Source of the DNA: CAZMHL01 sp045605445
Lineage (GTDB): Bacteria; Bacillota; Clostridia; RGIG6154
DNA length: 64,000 bases
Assembly: GCA_045605445.1 (NCBI GenBank)
Contig: JAZUPZ010000039.1
Location: 1 to 64,000 of the forward strand
Direction: 5' to 3'
Shown: in pieces, positions 61,364 to 64,000 of the stretch
Numbering within the stretch: the stretch's first letter is position 1
Layout: each line of letters starts with the position of its first letter
Notes under the pieces: generated by a model
The model's database searches: none
What the model was told of the DNA's origin: nothing
What the model saw: only the letters and a program-made list of their open reading frames with translations
Translations under genes and position numbers: made by a program

Positions 61364-61787
61364 CGGTTTCACCGATAGTTTTGCGCATTATCACTGTTGT
61401 TCCTTTATTTTTTTCTGAAATAACATCAACATAATCCATAAAAGATTCCATAACGGTAAATCCCATCCCTGACCGTTCAAGTTCCGGTTGAGATGTATAA
61501 AGAGGTTCTCTTGCTTTGTCAACATCATCAATACCTACGCCAAGATCTCTGATTTCTACTTCAAAAATTTTATCGGTTAATTTGAGTTCCATATGTATAC
61601 TACCGCCATTATTTCTATATGCGTGAATAATAGAGTTTGTTACCGCTTCGGAAACAGAGGTTTTAATATCGCAGATTTCTTCAACCGTTGGGTTTAAATT
61701 CATTAAAAACGAAGCTGCAATCTGTCTTGCAAGTTTTTCGTTTTCAGGAATAGCAGAAAATTCTGTTTTTAAAAAATTTTTCATCAT
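61356..61787 (-). CDS. spoIIAB: Anti-sigma F factor and kinase SpoIIAB
   Basis: A GHKL-fold serine kinase that binds sigma-F and phosphorylates SpoIIAA. The N box is SEAVTNSIIHAY, G1 is DLGVGIDD and G2 is SGMGFTVMESFMD. Length is 143 residues, normal for the family. Two adjacent ATG codons at the start; the first overlaps the spoIIAA stop by 4 bp, the second is better spaced from GGGGTG. Confidence 0.95.
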   Translation of the reverse strand: MMKNFLKTEFSAIPENEKLARQIAASFLMNLNPTVEEICDIKTSVSEAVTNSIIHAYRNNGGSIHMELKLTDKIFEVEIRDLGVGIDDVDKAREPLYTSQPELERSGMGFTVMESFMDYVDVISEKNKGTTVIMRKTIGETDG

Positions 61788-62125
61788 TTCACCCCACTGC
61801 AGGAAGTAATAGCATTGTTCAAATCTTTATATACCGGTATTATTTTGTGTAAACCTGAAATATTTATAATTTTAAGTATTTCAGGTTTAGGTCTTGCAAT
61901 ATAAACCGAACCGTTTAATGCTTTTATATTTTTGTATCTCCCTAAAATCATACCAATTCCTGAGCTGTCCATCATATTAACACCTTCAAGATCAAAAATA
62001 AGATTTTTTACCGGCCGGTTGTTAATTTCTTTATCGATACAATGTCTTAACACCGCCGAATTATTATGGTCTATTTCGCCCTCAAGTTTTATCACCAGAT
62101 TATTATTTATAAATAAAACCGTCAT
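61784..62125 (-). CDS. spoIIAA: Anti-sigma F factor antagonist SpoIIAA
   Basis: A STAS-domain protein that releases sigma-F from SpoIIAB when unphosphorylated. The phosphorylation site is the MMDSSGIG motif (residues 51-58), corresponding to Ser58 of Bacillus SpoIIAA. Length is 113 residues. ATG 62125 lies 6 nt after GGTG and is chosen over GTG 62134, which overlaps the site. First gene of the spoIIA operon. I saw no clear sigma-H promoter in the 55 bp between it and the valS terminator. Confidence 0.94.
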   Translation of the reverse strand: MTVLFINNNLVIKLEGEIDHNNSAVLRHCIDKEINNRPVKNLIFDLEGVNMMDSSGIGMILGRYKNIKALNGSVYIARPKPEILKIINISGLHKIIPVYKDLNNAITSCSGVK

Positions 62126-62169
62126 ATATATCACCTCGTTTGTATATTAACAGATTTTTAAAAAATATA

Positions 62170-62209
62170 AAATAAAAAAATGTCGTAAACCTATTTAAAG
62201 TTTACGACA
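62170..62209 (-). terminator. Rho-independent terminator of valS
   Basis: On the minus strand GTCGTAAAC-type arms (62209-62200 with 62190-62181) form a perfect 10-bp stem with a 9-nt loop, followed by TTTTTTTATTTTATATTTTTT. Strong. Confidence 0.92.
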
Positions 62210-62224
62210 CTAAAATACATATAA

Positions 62225-64000
62225 TTACAGTTTTTTAAGATTTTCAAGAACCTTGTCAAGCATTTGCTGGTATTTGATTCCTTTTTCTTTCTCTTCATTA
62301 ATAAGTTTTTCAGGAGCTTTTGAAATGAATCCCTGATTTGAAAGCTTACCCTGAACTCGTGCCACCTCTTTTTCAAGGTCTTCTTTTTCTTTGAGAAGTC
62401 TTGCACGCTCTTTTTCGATATCAACAAGTTCACCAACCGGAATATATATAGTCGCTTCGTCAGAAACTACTGTTACTACATTTTCCGGGAGAGAAGTCTC
62501 GTCACTTATAAATTCAATTTCAGAAGCTGATGAAAGTTTAATAAAGAATGATGTTGCATTTTTGAAAATCTCTTCACTGGTTGTTTTAATAAAAGTTTTT
62601 GCTTTTCTTGAAGGTGGAACATTCATAGAAGCTCTGGTGTTTCTGATAGCTTTAATAGCATTCATTGCAACAGCCATATCTTTTTCTTCATTCTCAAAAA
62701 CAAGGTCTGAAGAATAAACAGGCCACTGAGTTCTCATAATGGTTTCCCCATCGTGAGGCAGATGCTGCCAGATTTCTTCAGTTACGAAAGGCATAAACGG
62801 GTGTAAAAGAACCAGGGTATTTCTGAGAACATATACTAAAACATTCTGAGCGGCTTCGTTTGAAGGTTCAGCTTCTTCGTAAAGTCTCGGTTTTACAAGC
62901 TCTATATACCAATCACAGAAATCGTCCCAAATGAAATCATAGAGTTTAGCAACAGCAATACCAAGTTCGAATTTATCGAGATTTTCTGTAACTTCTCTCA
63001 CAACTCGGTTATATTTGCTCAAAATCCATTTATCTTCCATTTTTAATTCTGCAACTTCAGGAAGTTTATACTCTTCTTTGGTCAGATTCATTAAAACAAA
63101 TCTTGAAGCATTCCAGATTTTATTTGCGAAGTTTTTACTTGACTCTACCCTTTCTTCATAATATCTCATATCATTTCCGGGTGAATTACCTGTAGCAAGA
63201 GTGAATCTGAGTGCATCGGCACCAAACTTAGAAATAACATCCAGCGGATTAACTCCGTTGCCCAATGATTTAGACATTTTTCTGCCCTGACTGTCTCTTA
63301 CGATACCGTGAATAAATACGTGTTCAAAAGGTGCTTTACCGGTATGTTCCAAAGCAGAAAATACCATTCTTGCAACCCAGAAGAAAATAATATCATATCC
63401 TGTAACAAGGGTATTTGTAGGATAGAACTTCTTATAGTCTTCAGCATTTTCATCAGGCCAGCCAAGAGTTGAGAATGGCCATAATGCCGAACTGAACCAG
63501 GTATCAAGTACATCATCGTCTTGTTTAACCGCACCGCCGCATTTTGGACATGTATCAATATCTTCTTTAGAAACTGTCATTTCTCCACAATCCTGGCAGT
63601 AGAAAGCAGGTATACGATGTCCCCACCAAAGCTGTCTGGATATACACCAGTCTCTTACATTTTCCATCCAGCCAAGATATGTTTTAGAAAATCTCTCAGG
63701 AATAAATTTAACGTCTTCATTTTTTACTGCATCAACTGCAGGTTCAGCCAATGGTTGCATTTTAACAAACCACTGATCCGAAACAATTGGTTCAACAGTA
63801 GTTCCGCAACGGTAACATGTTCCAACATTGTGAACGTGTTTTTCTATTTCAACAAGAAGACCGAGTTTTTCAAGATCTTCAACCATAGCTTTTCTTGCTT
63901 CGTATCTGTCCATTCCGACATATTTGCCGCCATTTTCATTAACTTTAGCATAGTCGTCAAGAACTTTAATAACGGGCAGATTATGACGAAGACCAACTTC
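62225..64000 (-). CDS. valS: Valine--tRNA ligase, C-terminal two thirds (cut by window end)
   Basis: The reading frame is open to the window end, so the 5' part lies outside; 591 residues are visible. Upstream of GMDRYEARKAMV the frame reads LRHNLPVIKVLDDY, part of the editing domain. KMSKSLGN is present (DSQGRKMSKSLGNGVNP), as are WISRQLWWGHRIP-like CISRQLWWGHRIP and LDTWFSSALWPFSTLGWP. The C-terminal 65 residues are the ValRS tRNA-binding coiled coil (ERARLLKEKEDLEKEV). The HIGH motif is not in the window. It is followed by a strong terminator. Confidence 0.97.
   Translation of the reverse strand, partial: EVGLRHNLPVIKVLDDYAKVNENGGKYVGMDRYEARKAMVEDLEKLGLLVEIEKHVHNVGTCYRCGTTVEPIVSDQWFVKMQPLAEPAVDAVKNEDVKFIPERFSKTYLGWMENVRDWCISRQLWWGHRIPAFYCQDCGEMTVSKEDIDTCPKCGGAVKQDDDVLDTWFSSALWPFSTLGWPDENAEDYKKFYPTNTLVTGYDIIFFWVARMVFSALEHTGKAPFEHVFIHGIVRDSQGRKMSKSLGNGVNPLDVISKFGADALRFTLATGNSPGNDMRYYEERVESSKNFANKIWNASRFVLMNLTKEEYKLPEVAELKMEDKWILSKYNRVVREVTENLDKFELGIAVAKLYDFIWDDFCDWYIELVKPRLYEEAEPSNEAAQNVLVYVLRNTLVLLHPFMPFVTEEIWQHLPHDGETIMRTQWPVYSSDLVFENEEKDMAVAMNAIKAIRNTRASMNVPPSRKAKTFIKTTSEEIFKNATSFFIKLSSASEIEFISDETSLPENVVTVVSDEATIYIPVGELVDIEKERARLLKEKEDLEKEVARVQGKLSNQGFISKAPEKLINEEKEKGIKYQQMLDKVLENLKKL

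Overview
The window is a stretch of AT-rich chromosome from a Gram-positive, endospore-lineage bacterium of the Bacillota, most likely class Clostridia. The evidence is the spoIIA operon (spoIIAA-spoIIAB-sigF), a SpoIVFB protease, GerW/YtfJ, a PolC-type replicase, the fused IspH-ribosomal S1 protein common in Clostridia, ThyX instead of ThyA, mreCD-minD next to spoIVF, and near-consensus sigma-A promoters with 17-bp spacers. TTG starts are frequent. The species cannot be named from the sequence alone.

Layout. Positions 1-573 hold a hairpin-rich segment resembling an IS200/IS605-type element end, two tandem minus-strand terminators and a minus-strand initiator tRNA-Met, with divergent promoters. 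From 574 to 55526 every gene is on the plus strand: rsmE, a membrane protein, pncB, miaB, an AbrB-like regulator, an exported deacetylase, a WecG/TagA transferase, thyX-tmk, a DJ-1 protein, mltG-trmR-U32, a class B PBP, rmuC, a Nudix hydrolase, zapA, dut, a NusG-II protein, a Gx transporter, mreCD, PBP2, minD, a short SpoIVFA-like protein, spoIVFB, a radical SAM/DUF2344 pair and ileS. A structured leader then precedes a DUF1858 gene, followed by dusB, pyrH-frr-uppS-cdsA-dxr-rseP-ispG-polC, an M50 protease, scpAB, DUF2953, gerW, dacF, rluB, an RpiR regulator, a flavoprotein, cmk-plsC-ispH/rpsA, lon-ysxC, a membrane protein, hisS, rpmE and a Xer-type recombinase. A bidirectional terminator near 55550 separates this from the minus-strand block galE, ppi, cinA, thiI, nifS (one operon), sigF-spoIIAB-spoIIAA, and a valS cut by the window end.

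How the genes work together. Most are housekeeping. The largest theme is envelope growth and division: MltG, three penicillin-binding proteins, MreCD, MinD, ZapA, UppS, CdsA, PlsC. Others are isoprenoid supply (Dxr, IspG, IspH, UppS), dTMP supply (Dut, ThyX, Tmk), tRNA modification (MiaB, TrmR/U32, DusB, ThiI with its sulfur donor NifS) and early sporulation control.

The most noteworthy points are these. PolC has lost recognisable catalytic residues in all three proofreading exonuclease motifs. A perfect 14-bp inverted repeat overlaps the promoter of the Xer-type recombinase. Repeats ahead of lon can form mutually exclusive hairpins, one covering the lon ribosome binding site. The dacF ribosome binding site lies inside a terminator stem. 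SpoIVFA is reduced to 82 residues with no peptidase-like domain. A likely ATC start codon begins the exported deacetylase. Perfect inverted repeats coincide with core promoter elements of the abrB-like, ileS and nifS genes.
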